Below, in pieces: positions 24,916 to 35,009 of a DNA stretch of 64,000 bases. A program made the translations under genes and the position numbers. Position 1 is the first letter of the stretch, and each line of letters opens with the position of its first letter. Source of the DNA: JACKIC01 sp964392305 (GTDB lineage: Bacteria; Planctomycetota; UBA1135; UBA2386); NCBI GenBank assembly GCA_964392305.1, contig CAYMPV010000012.1, forward strand, positions 92,488 to 156,487, read 5' to 3'. The notes beneath the pieces are model-generated. The model worked only from the letters and a program-made list of their open reading frames with translations, was not told the origin of the DNA and did no database searches.

Positions 24916-27113
24916 CTGCCGCCGACCATGACCTCGGCGGCATCGGAGACGACCGCGCCCAGGACGTTGCCGGCTCCGGGATCGAAGACGAAGGCCTGCA
25001 GGTGGAACTGCAATCCGACGAACGCAACCGCGGCCGGGATCGGCAGGGCGAAACGCGCGTTGCCGTTGGCGCCGGACACGAAGGCCGAGGCGTCGAGCGA
25101 GATGTGCCAGTCACAGCCCGGCGCACCGAAGCCGGTGAGCGACTGCGGCGCCGTCTGTTGCCAACCGAACACCACGACCAGCGCGCTGGCCGGCAGCGGC
25201 CGGAAGTCGACCGAGAGCGGCGCGCCGATGCGCGGCAAGGCCAGGGGTCGCAACCCGCACGGAGCCTGCGTCCCCGCACAACCCGACGCCACGGTGACGA
25301 ACCGCGCCGCGGCAGCGACGCGCGCGAGGCTGACTTCTTCGCCGGCGTCGATCTCGACGTAGCCGGTCGCCGGCAGCAACGGCGGCACGTCCCCTTCGCG
25401 AACCCACAGATAACCGGTGACCTCCACTTCGCCATCGGAGCGCAACACCACGGTGTGTGAGTGCCCACCCGCGATGTCGACGTAGGCGACGCCGGGGGGC
25501 GGCGGCGGCAACGGCCGGAACGCGCCGCTGGCGATCGGGTAACGCCCCCAGAACACCAGCTGCCCGTCCGAACGCAGCGCGGCGTGGTGCGTGGCACTGG
25601 CGGCGATGCGCTCGTAGACGAGCCCGGGCGGCAGCGCCGGCACGTTCTGCTGCCCATCGCCGTTGTCGCCGCGCACGATCACCTGACCATCGTCACGCAA
25701 CAGCAGCGTCTGTTCGTCTGCGCAATCGACGGCCGTGTAACGCAACCCGGGCGGCAAGGCAGGAATCGCAGTCGCGTTGCTCACCGTCGTTCCGAACGCG
25801 ACGACCTCGCCGTCACTGCGCAAGGCCGCGCTGTGCGTGCGGCCGGCAGCCATCGCCACGAACTGCACACCCGGCGGCAGCGCCGGCACGTTGCACTGAC
25901 CCGCGCGGTTGTCGCCGAAGGCCACCAGACTGCCGTCACTGCGCAGGGCCAGGCTGTGATCGCGCCCGGCCGCCGCGGCCACGTAGACGACGTTCGGCGG
26001 CAACGGCGGGACGTTGCCCTGGCCGAAGCTGTCGTTGCCGAACGCGCGCAGCGTGCCGTCCGAAGCCAACAGCAGGCCGTGGCCACCACCCTGGGTGATG
26101 GCTGACCATTCATTTGCCGCACCGGGTCGCGGCGGCGTGCTCTGCACGCGATCGTTGCGGCCCCAACCCACGACCTCGCCGTTCGACAACAGCGCCACGC
26201 TGTGGTCGTTGCCGGCCGCCAGCTGCGCGACCGTCACCCCGGGCGGCAGCATCGGCATCGCGCCTTCGCCGTACGAGAGGTCACCGAGCGCGACGATCAC
26301 TGCGTCGGAGCGCCGCAGCAGGTTGTGGCTCGATCCGGCGGCGATCTCCACGTAGGTGACGCCGGCGGGCGCACCCGGCACGTTGCCGCGACCGTCCGGA
26401 TCGAAGCCCCAGGCCACCACCACGCCATCGGAACGCCTCGCCAGGCTGTGTGGCCCGCTGCCGCTGCTGATGTCGACGTAGGTGACGCCCGCCGGCAGCG
26501 GCGGCACCTGCAGCTGCCCCACGGAGTTGTCGCCCCAGGCCGCGATGCTGCCGTTCGCGAGCAGTGCCAGCGAATGGGCGGAACCGGCCTGCACCTTGAT
26601 CGCCGGCTGTGCCAGGGTCGGCACCGACGCCTGACCGAAGGTGTCGTCGCCCCACGCGACCACGGCGCCGTCCGACCGCAGCGCCATCGCGTGATAGAGC
26701 CCCGCTGCGACCGCCGTGTAGCTCGTCTGCGGCGGCAGGACCGGCGGCGGCTGGAAGGGCAGGATGAAGAAGCTGCCCCAGCCGCTGATGCCGCCGTCGC
26801 TGCGCAGCGCCATGGAGATCGAGCCGCTGGTGGTGATCGCCACGAACGTCGTTCCCGGGGGCGGCAGCGGCGCCGAACACGCGCCACGCACGCCACTGCC
26901 GTGCGCGAACACGAGCCCGTCGTTGCGCAACACCAGTGTCGTGTCGTTGGCCGCGGCCACGGCCACGAACACGCCGTCGCGCGCCTCGGTGGCGAAGGCC
27001 AACCGCGACCATGCATGCACAGCCGACTGGCCGGTCGCGCAACGACACGTTCCCAGGCCGTAGACCCACGGGAGTATCGCGCACCAGTACAGGAGGATCC
27101 GGATCGTGCTCAT
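24912..27113 (-). CDS. secreted RCC1-like repeat protein
   Basis: A 733-residue exported protein made of about a dozen RCC1-like units of about 45-50 residues, each with a pattern such as AAGRDHSLALRSDGSLVAFGDNRAGQCNVPALPPG. This predicts one or more seven-bladed propellers outside the cytoplasm. The C-terminal module (ANGNARFALPIPAAVAFVGLQF, then LQAFVFDPGAGNVLGAVVSDA) is shared in outline with other secreted proteins in the window. A GAAGGAG Shine-Dalgarno lies just before the ATG, one of the few in this region. Role unknown; eukaryotic RCC1 exchange activity is not implied. Confidence 0.85.
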   Translation of the reverse strand: MSTIRILLYWCAILPWVYGLGTCRCATGQSAVHAWSRLAFATEARDGVFVAVAAANDTTLVLRNDGLVFAHGSGVRGACSAPLPPPGTTFVAITTSGSISMALRSDGGISGWGSFFILPFQPPPVLPPQTSYTAVAAGLYHAMALRSDGAVVAWGDDTFGQASVPTLAQPAIKVQAGSAHSLALLANGSIAAWGDNSVGQLQVPPLPAGVTYVDISSGSGPHSLARRSDGVVVAWGFDPDGRGNVPGAPAGVTYVEIAAGSSHNLLRRSDAVIVALGDLSYGEGAMPMLPPGVTVAQLAAGNDHSVALLSNGEVVGWGRNDRVQSTPPRPGAANEWSAITQGGGHGLLLASDGTLRAFGNDSFGQGNVPPLPPNVVYVAAAAGRDHSLALRSDGSLVAFGDNRAGQCNVPALPPGVQFVAMAAGRTHSAALRSDGEVVAFGTTVSNATAIPALPPGLRYTAVDCADEQTLLLRDDGQVIVRGDNGDGQQNVPALPPGLVYERIAASATHHAALRSDGQLVFWGRYPIASGAFRPLPPPPPGVAYVDIAGGHSHTVVLRSDGEVEVTGYLWVREGDVPPLLPATGYVEIDAGEEVSLARVAAAARFVTVASGCAGTQAPCGLRPLALPRIGAPLSVDFRPLPASALVVVFGWQQTAPQSLTGFGAPGCDWHISLDASAFVSGANGNARFALPIPAAVAFVGLQFHLQAFVFDPGAGNVLGAVVSDAAEVMVGGR

Positions 27114-27202
27114 GGGCTCCTTCGCGGCCGCCCATGATCAGGATCGGCCCATGGCATGGCAAGTACGGCCCGACGACCGACCCACGACGCAAGCCGCCGC
27201 GA

Positions 27203-29911
27203 CTAACGCCGGCGCGATCGCTGCTGCGCGCGGGTGATCGCGTCGAGCAGCGAGGACTCGGGTTGCGGCGGCGCGGCGGGCGGTGGCGGTGGCGGCGGCG
27301 CCTTGCGCGGCGCGGTCGGCTTGGGCGCATCGCGCAACTCGGGCACCGGATCGGCGGCGCGCCGCTGCAGGAATGCGGGCATCGGCAAGGTCACGTGGAA
27401 GCGGCGCACGGCGATCTCCAACAGCCACAGCGCCAGCAGCGCCCAACCGCACCACGGCCCGAACTCCTGCCGGCCCCAGCTGCGCCGATCGCCGGCGAGG
27501 ATCTGGTCGACGCCAGGCTGCACGTTGCCGCCCGTCGCCAGCGCCAGTCGCCGCAACGTTCGTTCGCCGCCGCGCGGATCGGCGACGGGCGCCAGTTCGG
27601 GTGAATACGGCAGCGCCAGCGGCGGCAGACGGAACACCGCGTCGTCGACCTGCAGCGCGGCCCGATAGACACCGGCGCTCGCCAACGGCACACGAGCCAC
27701 CAGCCGCGCGGCACCGATGCGCTCGAACACCAGCGGCGCGGCGCGCCCTTCGGGCGGCGACAGCACCCCGCGCACCAGATCGAGCAGGCTCGCCTGCGCC
27801 TCTTCGACCTCGATCGTGAACAGGCCGTCGGCGCCGTCGCGGCGCGCATCGACATAGACACCCGGCAGCTGACCGCCGCCCAGCCAACGCACCAGCGTGC
27901 CGAGGAACGTCGCGAGCTCGGGCCACTCGGCCATCGGCCCGGTGGCGGTGCCGTCGACCTCGGCGAGCAACGCCGCCGAACGGCCGAGGCCGGCCTGCCA
28001 GTAGCTGAGCACGGGCGAACGCTGTTCGTCTTCGGTCTGCAGCGCCAGTTCGCCGCGCGGCCGTTGCCACGCCACCGAGTAACCGCCGATCCTGGGAAAA
28101 GTCAGCGGCATGTCGCCGAGCGCGGCCAGCGGCGGCAGGGCGCGCACCGCGGTTTCGGCTTCGACCATCGCCGAACGCGCCACCTGGATCGTCTCCTGCG
28201 CGAACACGCGCGGCAGGTCGGTGGCCTCGGCGACGAAGTGGCAGCGCCCCTTGCCCAACCGCGCGATCTCGACCAGCAGGTCGGCGTCGCTGTCGGCGGG
28301 CGTGCCCAGGCCGATCACCGAGACGGTGATGCCGGCAGCGGCGAGTTCGGGCACGAAGGTCCGGTAGTCGCCGGGCTGCTCGGCGTCGGCGGCGTCGGCG
28401 AACAACACGATGTGCCGGTTCTGCTGCGTGCTCGCCTTGAGTTCAGCCGCCGCCGCCTGCAGCGCCGCGTCGACGTAGATGCCGCCACCCGCCGACTCGA
28501 TCTGCCGCACCTGATCGGCGATCGCCTGCCGGTCCTTGGCCGACTGCAACGGCACCACCACGTGCGCCTCGGAGTCGACCGCGATCACCGCGACGGCGTC
28601 GATCGGCGACAGCAGTTCGACCGCCGTCGCCGCGCCGCGATCGGCGAGCTGCATCTTGGTGACGCCGCCGGCGTCGGCCTGCATCGAGCCCGAACGATCG
28701 AGCGCGATCGCCATCGCCAGGCCGAAGCGCCGCTGTTCCTCACGCAGCTCCATGGTCACCGGCAACACCTCCTCGACGGGCGACCGGTGGTAACCGCCGA
28801 CGCCGAAGCTCGCTTTGCCGCCGGTCATCAACAGGCCGCCACCGAGTTCACGCACCCAGTGCGCCAGCGTCGGCATCGCCCCCGCCGGCAGATCCGCGGC
28901 CGCGACGTCCTCGAGCACCACGCAACGCACCGCGTCGAGTTGCTGCAGCGTCAACGGCGCCTGCTGCGGCGCGGTGACGACGACGTCGATGCCGAGCCCA
29001 CGCAGCGTGCGCGTCAACCGGTCCTCCCGCCCACCGGGCGTGACGCAGACCACCCGCGTGCCGGCTTCGCCGCGCACCACGGCCAGGCCGCGGTTGTTGC
29101 CCGGCACCGGATCGTCGTCGCGCTGCACCTCGATCGCGACCTCGTGCAGACCGGCAGCCTGCAACACGCGGCGGAACTGCAGCACGTTGCGCCCGGCCTG
29201 CAGCTGCACCACCCCTTCGCGCACCACTTCCCCCTCGCCGAGCAACGAGTACCGCGCCGGCCCGGCGGTGCCGGCCGTGACCACCGCGGTGACCGCGAAC
29301 GGTTCGCCGACGGCGATGTGCGACGGCACGCTCAGGTCGGCGACGGCGAGATCGGCGCCGACGCCGCGCGCGACGAAGTGCGTATCGACCCGCACCCCGG
29401 CGCGCACCGCGGCGCGCGCTGCAGCTTCGAGGTCGCCGCCGTTGGCTTCGCCGTCGCTGAACACCAGCAACGAGCCCTGCCGCCCGGGCGGCACGAGCGT
29501 CAGCCCGGCGGCGACCGCCGCGGCCAGATCGCTGCCGTCGACGTCGATGTCGCGTCCCAGTTGCGGCCACGAGAACGGTCGCTGCGGCACCCGTTCGATC
29601 GCCGGCTTGCGGCCGAACGTGACCACGCCCAGACGATCGCCGGGCTGCAGCCCCGCGGCGATGCCGTCGGCGAGTTCTTGCGCGCCGGCCACACTCGCCG
29701 CCGGCATCGACCGCGAACGATCGAGCACCAGCACCAGGTCGCGTCCGTCCTCGGCACCGGGTCGGTACGGCGACGCCAGCAGCGCCGACAGCGCCAGCAG
29801 GCACAGCACCCGCAGCGTGCCCAGCAGCGGCCGCGGCCACAGGCGCCGACGCAGCAACAAGGCCGCGAGCGGCACCAACAAGAACGCCTCGGGCAACGCG
29901 AACTGGATCAT
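27203..29911 (-). CDS. membrane protein with two von Willebrand A domains
   Basis: A 902-residue protein with two N-terminal helices, two VWA domains and a C-terminal helix plus proline-rich tail. Both VWA domains keep the metal-ion-dependent adhesion motif DxSxS: LVLDRSRSMP near residue 60 and AIALDRSGSMQ near residue 400. The region between resembles glutamine-amidotransferase-like folds found in related bacterial proteins. The tail has runs of Pro and Ala (KAPPPPPPPAAPP). The start at 29911 overlaps the stop of the upstream VWA gene (ATGA). It is the last gene of the eight-gene block. Confidence 0.88.
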   Translation of the reverse strand: MIQFALPEAFLLVPLAALLLRRRLWPRPLLGTLRVLCLLALSALLASPYRPGAEDGRDLVLVLDRSRSMPAASVAGAQELADGIAAGLQPGDRLGVVTFGRKPAIERVPQRPFSWPQLGRDIDVDGSDLAAAVAAGLTLVPPGRQGSLLVFSDGEANGGDLEAAARAAVRAGVRVDTHFVARGVGADLAVADLSVPSHIAVGEPFAVTAVVTAGTAGPARYSLLGEGEVVREGVVQLQAGRNVLQFRRVLQAAGLHEVAIEVQRDDDPVPGNNRGLAVVRGEAGTRVVCVTPGGREDRLTRTLRGLGIDVVVTAPQQAPLTLQQLDAVRCVVLEDVAAADLPAGAMPTLAHWVRELGGGLLMTGGKASFGVGGYHRSPVEEVLPVTMELREEQRRFGLAMAIALDRSGSMQADAGGVTKMQLADRGAATAVELLSPIDAVAVIAVDSEAHVVVPLQSAKDRQAIADQVRQIESAGGGIYVDAALQAAAAELKASTQQNRHIVLFADAADAEQPGDYRTFVPELAAAGITVSVIGLGTPADSDADLLVEIARLGKGRCHFVAEATDLPRVFAQETIQVARSAMVEAETAVRALPPLAALGDMPLTFPRIGGYSVAWQRPRGELALQTEDEQRSPVLSYWQAGLGRSAALLAEVDGTATGPMAEWPELATFLGTLVRWLGGGQLPGVYVDARRDGADGLFTIEVEEAQASLLDLVRGVLSPPEGRAAPLVFERIGAARLVARVPLASAGVYRAALQVDDAVFRLPPLALPYSPELAPVADPRGGERTLRRLALATGGNVQPGVDQILAGDRRSWGRQEFGPWCGWALLALWLLEIAVRRFHVTLPMPAFLQRRAADPVPELRDAPKPTAPRKAPPPPPPPAAPPQPESSLLDAITRAQQRSRRR

Positions 29912-31689
29912 GCGATCCCCCGCCGCGCGCGCGTCGACCACGACCGGTGCTGCAACCACCACCAATCGAGCAGCATCACCAGCGCCAGCAGCAGCGCCAC
30001 CACACGCCGTTCGAAGGATGTGTCGCGCGCCGCCGCCGCGGCCTCGGCCAGCCGACTGCCACGCTCGGGCGCGAACACGCGCGCGACACGGCCCTGCAGA
30101 TCGGACTCCCCGGCGTCGAAGAAACGCGCCGCGAACGCGCCGAGTTCGCGACCGGTGCGGCCGCGCACCGTGTAGATGCCCGGTGCGTCGATCGGCCAAC
30201 CGACCGCGCCGATGCCGCTGCCGGCACGTTCGCTGCCGTCCGGCGCGACGAGGCGCAACTCGGCGTCTTCGGCACCGGCGATCAGGGTGCGGCGGTAACG
30301 CGCTTCGCCGCCGACCAGCACGTGCACCCGTTCGGGGCCGGGCACGCTGTTGCGACAGACGTCGACGACGTTGTCGAGCAGCACCGGCCAGTCCGGCGCG
30401 CGCACCAGATTGCCGCGGGTCGCGTCGACGTCGATCCACAACCGGCGTCCCTGATCGAGGAACTCCTCGGTGATCAACGCCTGCTCGCCTGCGGCGACCA
30501 ACACCTGGCCGGGCAGCGAGCGTGCTTCGGCGAGCCAGACCACCCCCTGCAACTGCACCCCGGCGAGCCACGGATGCGTGCGTTCGATCACGAACGGCCC
30601 CGCGTAGGCGTGCCGTTCGCCGTCGCCGAGCGCAAACACCACCTCGGTCTGCCCCGCGACCGGACTGCCCGGCTCGCCGGCGAGCACCAGCTGCGCATTG
30701 AGCGGGTCACGTTCCGCCCGCACGCCGTCGAGCGAGCCGATCACGCGGCCCAGCGCCAGCTGCGCGCGGCGTTCGGCAGGCAACAGGTCACACACGGCGA
30801 CCGTGCGTTGCGGTTCGGGCAGCAGGAACACCGCATCGTCGATGGCCAGGGCATCCGCGGACAGCTGCACCTGCACGGCGCCCGTGCCCGGCGGCAGCGG
30901 CAGCAACACCCGCACCGGCTCGGCACCGAGCTGCAGTTCGCGCCGGGAGAGTTCCTGACCGCTCGCGGTGATCGTGCAGGTGGTGCGCTCGGCGCCGCCG
31001 AAACCGCCGATCGACAACCGCAGGTCCTCGCTGCCGTCGGCGAGCGAAAAGCGCTGCGCCGACAGGATCGCGGCGTTGGGCAGCTCCGCGCCACAGGCGA
31101 CGACCTCGACGTCCTCGGCTCCGGCCGGTCCGGGCCGATCGCTGCAGAACACCACTTCGCCGCCGCCGCCCGCGAGTTCGCGCGCCAGGTCGAGCGCACC
31201 GATCACGTCGTGGCCGGGGCGCGCCGGCTGCCACGCCGCCAGCGCCGCGGCGACCTCGCCGGGCAACGCGCGCGGACCCAGCAGCACCTCGGGGCGAAGG
31301 CCGGTGCGCAACACGGTGACGCGATCGCTGCTGGCCAGCGACGCGACGCGATCGTGCACTGCGGCGACGGTGTCGTTGCGGGTCTCGCCCGCGCCCATCG
31401 AGGCCGAGTCGTCGAGCACGAACACGACGTGGCGCGAGGTGATGCCGCCGAACGACGGCCCCGCCAGCCACAGCGACAACAGCGCCGCGGCCAGGCACTC
31501 GAGCCACAGCGACGGCGTGCGCAGCAGGCGCGTGCGTTGCCGGCCGGCGTCGGCCGCGAGCCGATCGCCGAAGAACAGGAACACCGCGGCGACCTTGCGG
31601 TCGGGCAAGCGCCGCCGGAACAGGTGCAACAGCACGATCGCCGGCACCGCCAGCAGCCCGAGCAGACTCCACGGCGAAGCGAAGGTCAT
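29908..31689 (-). CDS. BatA-like VWA membrane protein
   Basis: A 593-residue protein beginning with the BatA-type N-terminus (FASPWSLLGLLAVPAIVLLHLFRRR). A second helix and a VWA domain with VFVLDDSASMG (DxSxS intact) follow, then a long beta-rich region and a C-terminal helix (ALLLALVMLLDWWWLQ). BatA-type proteins work with MoxR ATPases and DUF58 proteins; their molecular role is poorly known but they act at the envelope. Its start overlaps the DUF58 stop, and its stop overlaps the next start. Confidence 0.88.
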   Translation of the reverse strand: MTFASPWSLLGLLAVPAIVLLHLFRRRLPDRKVAAVFLFFGDRLAADAGRQRTRLLRTPSLWLECLAAALLSLWLAGPSFGGITSRHVVFVLDDSASMGAGETRNDTVAAVHDRVASLASSDRVTVLRTGLRPEVLLGPRALPGEVAAALAAWQPARPGHDVIGALDLARELAGGGGEVVFCSDRPGPAGAEDVEVVACGAELPNAAILSAQRFSLADGSEDLRLSIGGFGGAERTTCTITASGQELSRRELQLGAEPVRVLLPLPPGTGAVQVQLSADALAIDDAVFLLPEPQRTVAVCDLLPAERRAQLALGRVIGSLDGVRAERDPLNAQLVLAGEPGSPVAGQTEVVFALGDGERHAYAGPFVIERTHPWLAGVQLQGVVWLAEARSLPGQVLVAAGEQALITEEFLDQGRRLWIDVDATRGNLVRAPDWPVLLDNVVDVCRNSVPGPERVHVLVGGEARYRRTLIAGAEDAELRLVAPDGSERAGSGIGAVGWPIDAPGIYTVRGRTGRELGAFAARFFDAGESDLQGRVARVFAPERGSRLAEAAAAARDTSFERRVVALLLALVMLLDWWWLQHRSWSTRARRGIA

Positions 31690-32519
31690 GCGGGCTCCAC
31701 CACGCCTGCTGGCAAGAGGTCACGCGCGCACATCGTCGCCAGATCGTCGGCCGGCACCTGCACGTGCACACCGCCGCCGGCCAGCACCGCGCCGCGCAGC
31801 GCGTCACAGAGCCGCTGCAATCGTTGCCGGTAGGCCACGATCGTGGCGCGGTCGAGTTGCAGTTCACGACGTTCACCGGTCTCGGCGTCGACCATCGCCA
31901 CCGCACCGATCGCCTCGGGCTGCAGTTCCCAGGGGTCGAGCACCTGCAGACACACGAAGCGTTGCGCGGTCGCCATCATCCGGTGCAGCAGCGGCGCGGG
32001 ATCGGTGACCCACAAGCCGTCGGTGAGCAGCACGCGCACGCCGCGCGGTCGCAGCGGCACCAAGGGCAGGGCCGGCGCGGTGGCGGCGTCGTCGAAGCGC
32101 AACGAAGTCTCGTCGAGCGGCCCGCCACCGAGCGCGGCGCAGCGCACGCCGACGCCGGCCGAGGCGCCCCAGTGGCGCAGTGCGCCGACCAGCGAACGCA
32201 CCGCGTGTTCCTTTCCCGGCGTCACCGCCAGCGACGCCGAGGTGTCGACGGCGACGTCGACGAACGGCGCGACCTCCTCCTGGTACAGCCGCACGCGCAG
32301 CTTCTCGGTGCGCGCGTAACCGCGCCAGTCGAGGTGGCGCAGGTCGTCGCCGGGCGCATAGTCGCGGAAGTCGAGGAAGTCCTGCGAACTGCCGACGCCG
32401 CTGCCGCGATGGCTGCCGTAACCGCCGCGATAACGCACCGCGCCCAGCTGCAACCGGTACCGCCCGGCCACGGCGGCGAGCGCCGCGGCGTCCGGCACGC
32501 GTTCGGCATCGACCGGCAA
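31686..32519 (-). CDS. DUF58 domain protein
   Basis: A 277-residue cytoplasmic protein with the DUF58 core SSQDFLDFRDYAPGDDLRHLDWRGYARTEKL, followed by a degenerate VWA-like fold (VAVDTSASLAVTPGKE). DUF58 proteins occur almost always with MoxR ATPases and VWA proteins, as here. The best start is TTG at 32519, four bases after the stop of the ABC permease gene; no ATG precedes the conserved block. Its stop overlaps the BatA-like start. Confidence 0.9.
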   Translation of the reverse strand: MPVDAERVPDAAALAAVAGRYRLQLGAVRYRGGYGSHRGSGVGSSQDFLDFRDYAPGDDLRHLDWRGYARTEKLRVRLYQEEVAPFVDVAVDTSASLAVTPGKEHAVRSLVGALRHWGASAGVGVRCAALGGGPLDETSLRFDDAATAPALPLVPLRPRGVRVLLTDGLWVTDPAPLLHRMMATAQRFVCLQVLDPWELQPEAIGAVAMVDAETGERRELQLDRATIVAYRQRLQRLCDALRGAVLAGGGVHVQVPADDLATMCARDLLPAGVVEPA

Positions 32520-32523
32520 CGGC

Positions 32524-34074
32524 TCAGCCCTCCACCGCGGTCGGCGGCGCGCCGGCTGCCGCCTTCGTCCGCCGCACCGCCGCGGCCGCCGCCACCTCGC
32601 GCCAGCCGCTCAGCATCGCGGGCACCTGCACCAGGAGGCAACCCGCGCCGAGCGTCCAGACGAAGGCGCGGATCGCTTCGCCGGAGTCCCGCGCCGCGCG
32701 CTCGATCGTCCAGAACGGGTTGAGCAGGTGCCCGAAGTGCCAATTGTCGACGCCGCCGATCACGAGCACGTCGAACAGCAGCGGCAGCAGGCAGCCGACC
32801 ACCACCAGCAGCGGCATCAGGAAGCGCGCGCCGTGATTGAACGCCACGGCCTCCGGCAAACGGCCGCGCAGCCACTTGCCGAGCGTCAGGAAGATCGCCG
32901 CGTAGGCCATGGTCAGCAGCGAGACCCGCGCGAGCTGCTCACGCATGTTCAGGAAGCCGCTGCCCGCGGCCGGCCACAGCAGCAGCGCCAGCAGGCCGAG
33001 CAGCACGTAGTAGGCGATCCAGCAGGCCATGCCGCGGTCGCGACCCGGCAGGAAGATCACGCTCAGCGCCGCCAGCGTGCCGTTGCGCGGCACGTGGGCG
33101 CGGACCCGCGGCGACAGCTTCTGCTGCTCGCTGACCATGAAGATGCCGAACAGGATGCCCAACAAGGCCAGCAGGAAGGTCGCCACCGGCACGAACTCGT
33201 TGCGATGCGACGCGGGCCCGAACGTGAAGACCCACGCGAACGACAGCGGCGGTGCCAGCATCAGGAACACGCGGAACCCCGTCGAGCGGTTCTCGAAGGT
33301 GTGCGCCAGATAGGCCTGCGCCACGAGCGCCATCAGGGCCGTGCCGGCGACGGCGCCGCACAACACCGCCGACGTGACCATGCCGAAGTCGTTGCTGCGC
33401 AGCAGCCACCCGACGTCGCGCAGGCACTCGCCAGAGCCGATGTAACCGACCATGCCCAGGCTCGCCGAGCCCAGGCCGAACGCCATGCCGAGCATCGCGA
33501 TCGGCCGCATCGCCGGCAGCATGCCCTGCAGCGCCGCGGCGATCGCGAACGCCGTCGCCGCGACGCAGAACACCAGCGCGCACGACAGGCACACGGCGAT
33601 CGTCGGCAGGTCGACGCCGCGCAACAGGTAGCTGGTCGCGAGCAGCGGCGACAGCACCGACAGGTAGAGCACGAACTGCACCATCGCGGCGCCGAGTTTG
33701 CCGGCGACGATGCGCAGCGGGCGCAGTTCGCTCATCAACAGCTGCTCGATCATGCCGCCGCGCAATTCCGACTGCATCGACTGGTAAGCCTGCATCGGCA
33801 CGATGAACAGCAGCAGCGGCGCCAGCGTCGCCAGACCGGCGTCGAACGCGCCGCGGCCGCCGGTGGCGCCGCCGCGATGGTTGCTGGCCACGACCAGCGC
33901 GATGACCACGTTGACGAACAATGCGCCGATCACGGTCAGCATGAACACGCGGCCCTTGACCGCCTGCTGTACTTCACGCACCAGGATCGGGTTGAGCCGA
34001 TCGGACAGCCGCGTGAAGAAGTCCAGGCGATCGGGCAACGGCGCGACGACGACGGGGGCGGCTTCGGCGGTCAT
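32524..34074 (-). CDS. ABC-2 type transporter permease
   Basis: A 516-residue integral membrane protein with about twelve helices. It begins with a cytoplasmic stretch, RLSDRLNPILVREVQQAVKGR, typical of permeases paired with ABC-2 ATPases, followed by hydrophobic blocks such as VFMLTVIGALFVNVVIALVVAS. It lacks an ATPase domain. Its ATG overlaps the stop of the ATP-binding subunit gene (ATGA), so they surely form one transporter. The substrate is unknown; similar pairs are annotated as gliding-type or multidrug transporters. Confidence 0.88.
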   Translation of the reverse strand: MTAEAAPVVVAPLPDRLDFFTRLSDRLNPILVREVQQAVKGRVFMLTVIGALFVNVVIALVVASNHRGGATGGRGAFDAGLATLAPLLLFIVPMQAYQSMQSELRGGMIEQLLMSELRPLRIVAGKLGAAMVQFVLYLSVLSPLLATSYLLRGVDLPTIAVCLSCALVFCVAATAFAIAAALQGMLPAMRPIAMLGMAFGLGSASLGMVGYIGSGECLRDVGWLLRSNDFGMVTSAVLCGAVAGTALMALVAQAYLAHTFENRSTGFRVFLMLAPPLSFAWVFTFGPASHRNEFVPVATFLLALLGILFGIFMVSEQQKLSPRVRAHVPRNGTLAALSVIFLPGRDRGMACWIAYYVLLGLLALLLWPAAGSGFLNMREQLARVSLLTMAYAAIFLTLGKWLRGRLPEAVAFNHGARFLMPLLVVVGCLLPLLFDVLVIGGVDNWHFGHLLNPFWTIERAARDSGEAIRAFVWTLGAGCLLVQVPAMLSGWREVAAAAAVRRTKAAAGAPPTAVEG

Positions 34075-35009
34075 TGCAGGTTCCCCTTGGTGGTCTGCAG
34101 GAAGATGTCCTCGAGGTCGGCCTCGATGCGGCCGAACTCGGTGATGCGCAGGCCGGCGCCGATCGCGCGCGCCAGCAGCGCCGCCATCTCCTCGTCGCCG
34201 CCGGCGAAGGTGAAGCGCACGCGGTCGCCGTCGACCACGACCTCACCGACGTCGGGTTGCGTGGTGAGGAACCGTTCCGCGGCCTGCACTTCACCGAGCA
34301 ACCGCAGCAACACCGCCTGCTGATGCTGCACGCTGCGCTGGATCTCGGCGATCGTGCCGGCGACGACGCGCTTGCCCTTCTCGAGCACCACCACGGAGTC
34401 GCAGGTCTCACCGAGCTCCGGCAGGATGTGCGAACTGATCAGGATCGTCTTGCCGGCGGCGGCGAGTTCCTTGAGCAGCGCGCGGAACTCGATGCGGGCG
34501 CGCGGGTCGAGGCCGGCGGCCGGTTCGTCGAGGATCAGCAGCTGCGGGTCGTGCAACAGCGTCTTGGCGAGGTGCAGGCGCTGGCCCATGCCTTTCGACA
34601 AGCCGGTCGCCGGACGATCCGCGAAGCTGGTGAGGCCGCAGAAGCCGGCCACCGTGCGCACCGTCTGCAGCCGCCGCCGACCGCGCAGGCCGTGCGCACG
34701 CGCGAAGAAGTCGAGGTACTGCAGCACGTCGAGGTTCGCGTACGGATGGAACTGATCCGACATGTAGCCGATGCGTTGCCGCACCGTGCGCGGTTCGACC
34801 AGCACCGAGACGCCGTCGACGAGCACGTCGCCCTCGTCGGGGATGTCGAGTGTCGCGGCGATGCGCATCGTCGTGGTCTTGCCGGCGCCGTTGGGGCCGA
34901 CGAAACCGGTGATCTGGCCGCGCGCCATCGCGAACGACAGATCGTCGACCGCACGCACCCGACCGTAGGAACGCGACAGATGGCGCACTTCGAGCAGCGG
35001 CGTGGTCAT
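34071..35009 (-). CDS. ABC transporter ATP-binding protein
   Basis: A 312-residue ATPase with Walker A (GPNGAGKTTT), Q-loop (YMSDQFHPY), signature LSKGMGQRLHLAKTLLHDP, Walker B (LLILDEPAAGLD) and H-loop (SSHIL). A C-terminal extension of about 90 residues resembles the regulatory tail of ABC-2 ATPases. The signature is LSKGM instead of LSGGQ, as in some export ATPases. The ATG at 35009 overlaps the preceding stop codon, and an upstream in-frame extension is arginine-rich nonsense. It pairs with the permease immediately downstream. Confidence 0.93.
   Translation of the reverse strand: MTTPLLEVRHLSRSYGRVRAVDDLSFAMARGQITGFVGPNGAGKTTTMRIAATLDIPDEGDVLVDGVSVLVEPRTVRQRIGYMSDQFHPYANLDVLQYLDFFARAHGLRGRRRLQTVRTVAGFCGLTSFADRPATGLSKGMGQRLHLAKTLLHDPQLLILDEPAAGLDPRARIEFRALLKELAAAGKTILISSHILPELGETCDSVVVLEKGKRVVAGTIAEIQRSVQHQQAVLLRLLGEVQAAERFLTTQPDVGEVVVDGDRVRFTFAGGDEEMAALLARAIGAGLRITEFGRIEADLEDIFLQTTKGNLQ

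Noticed and set aside
24912..27113. Functional RCC1 exchange factor
   Set aside because: Exported bacterial repeat protein; only the propeller repeat is similar.
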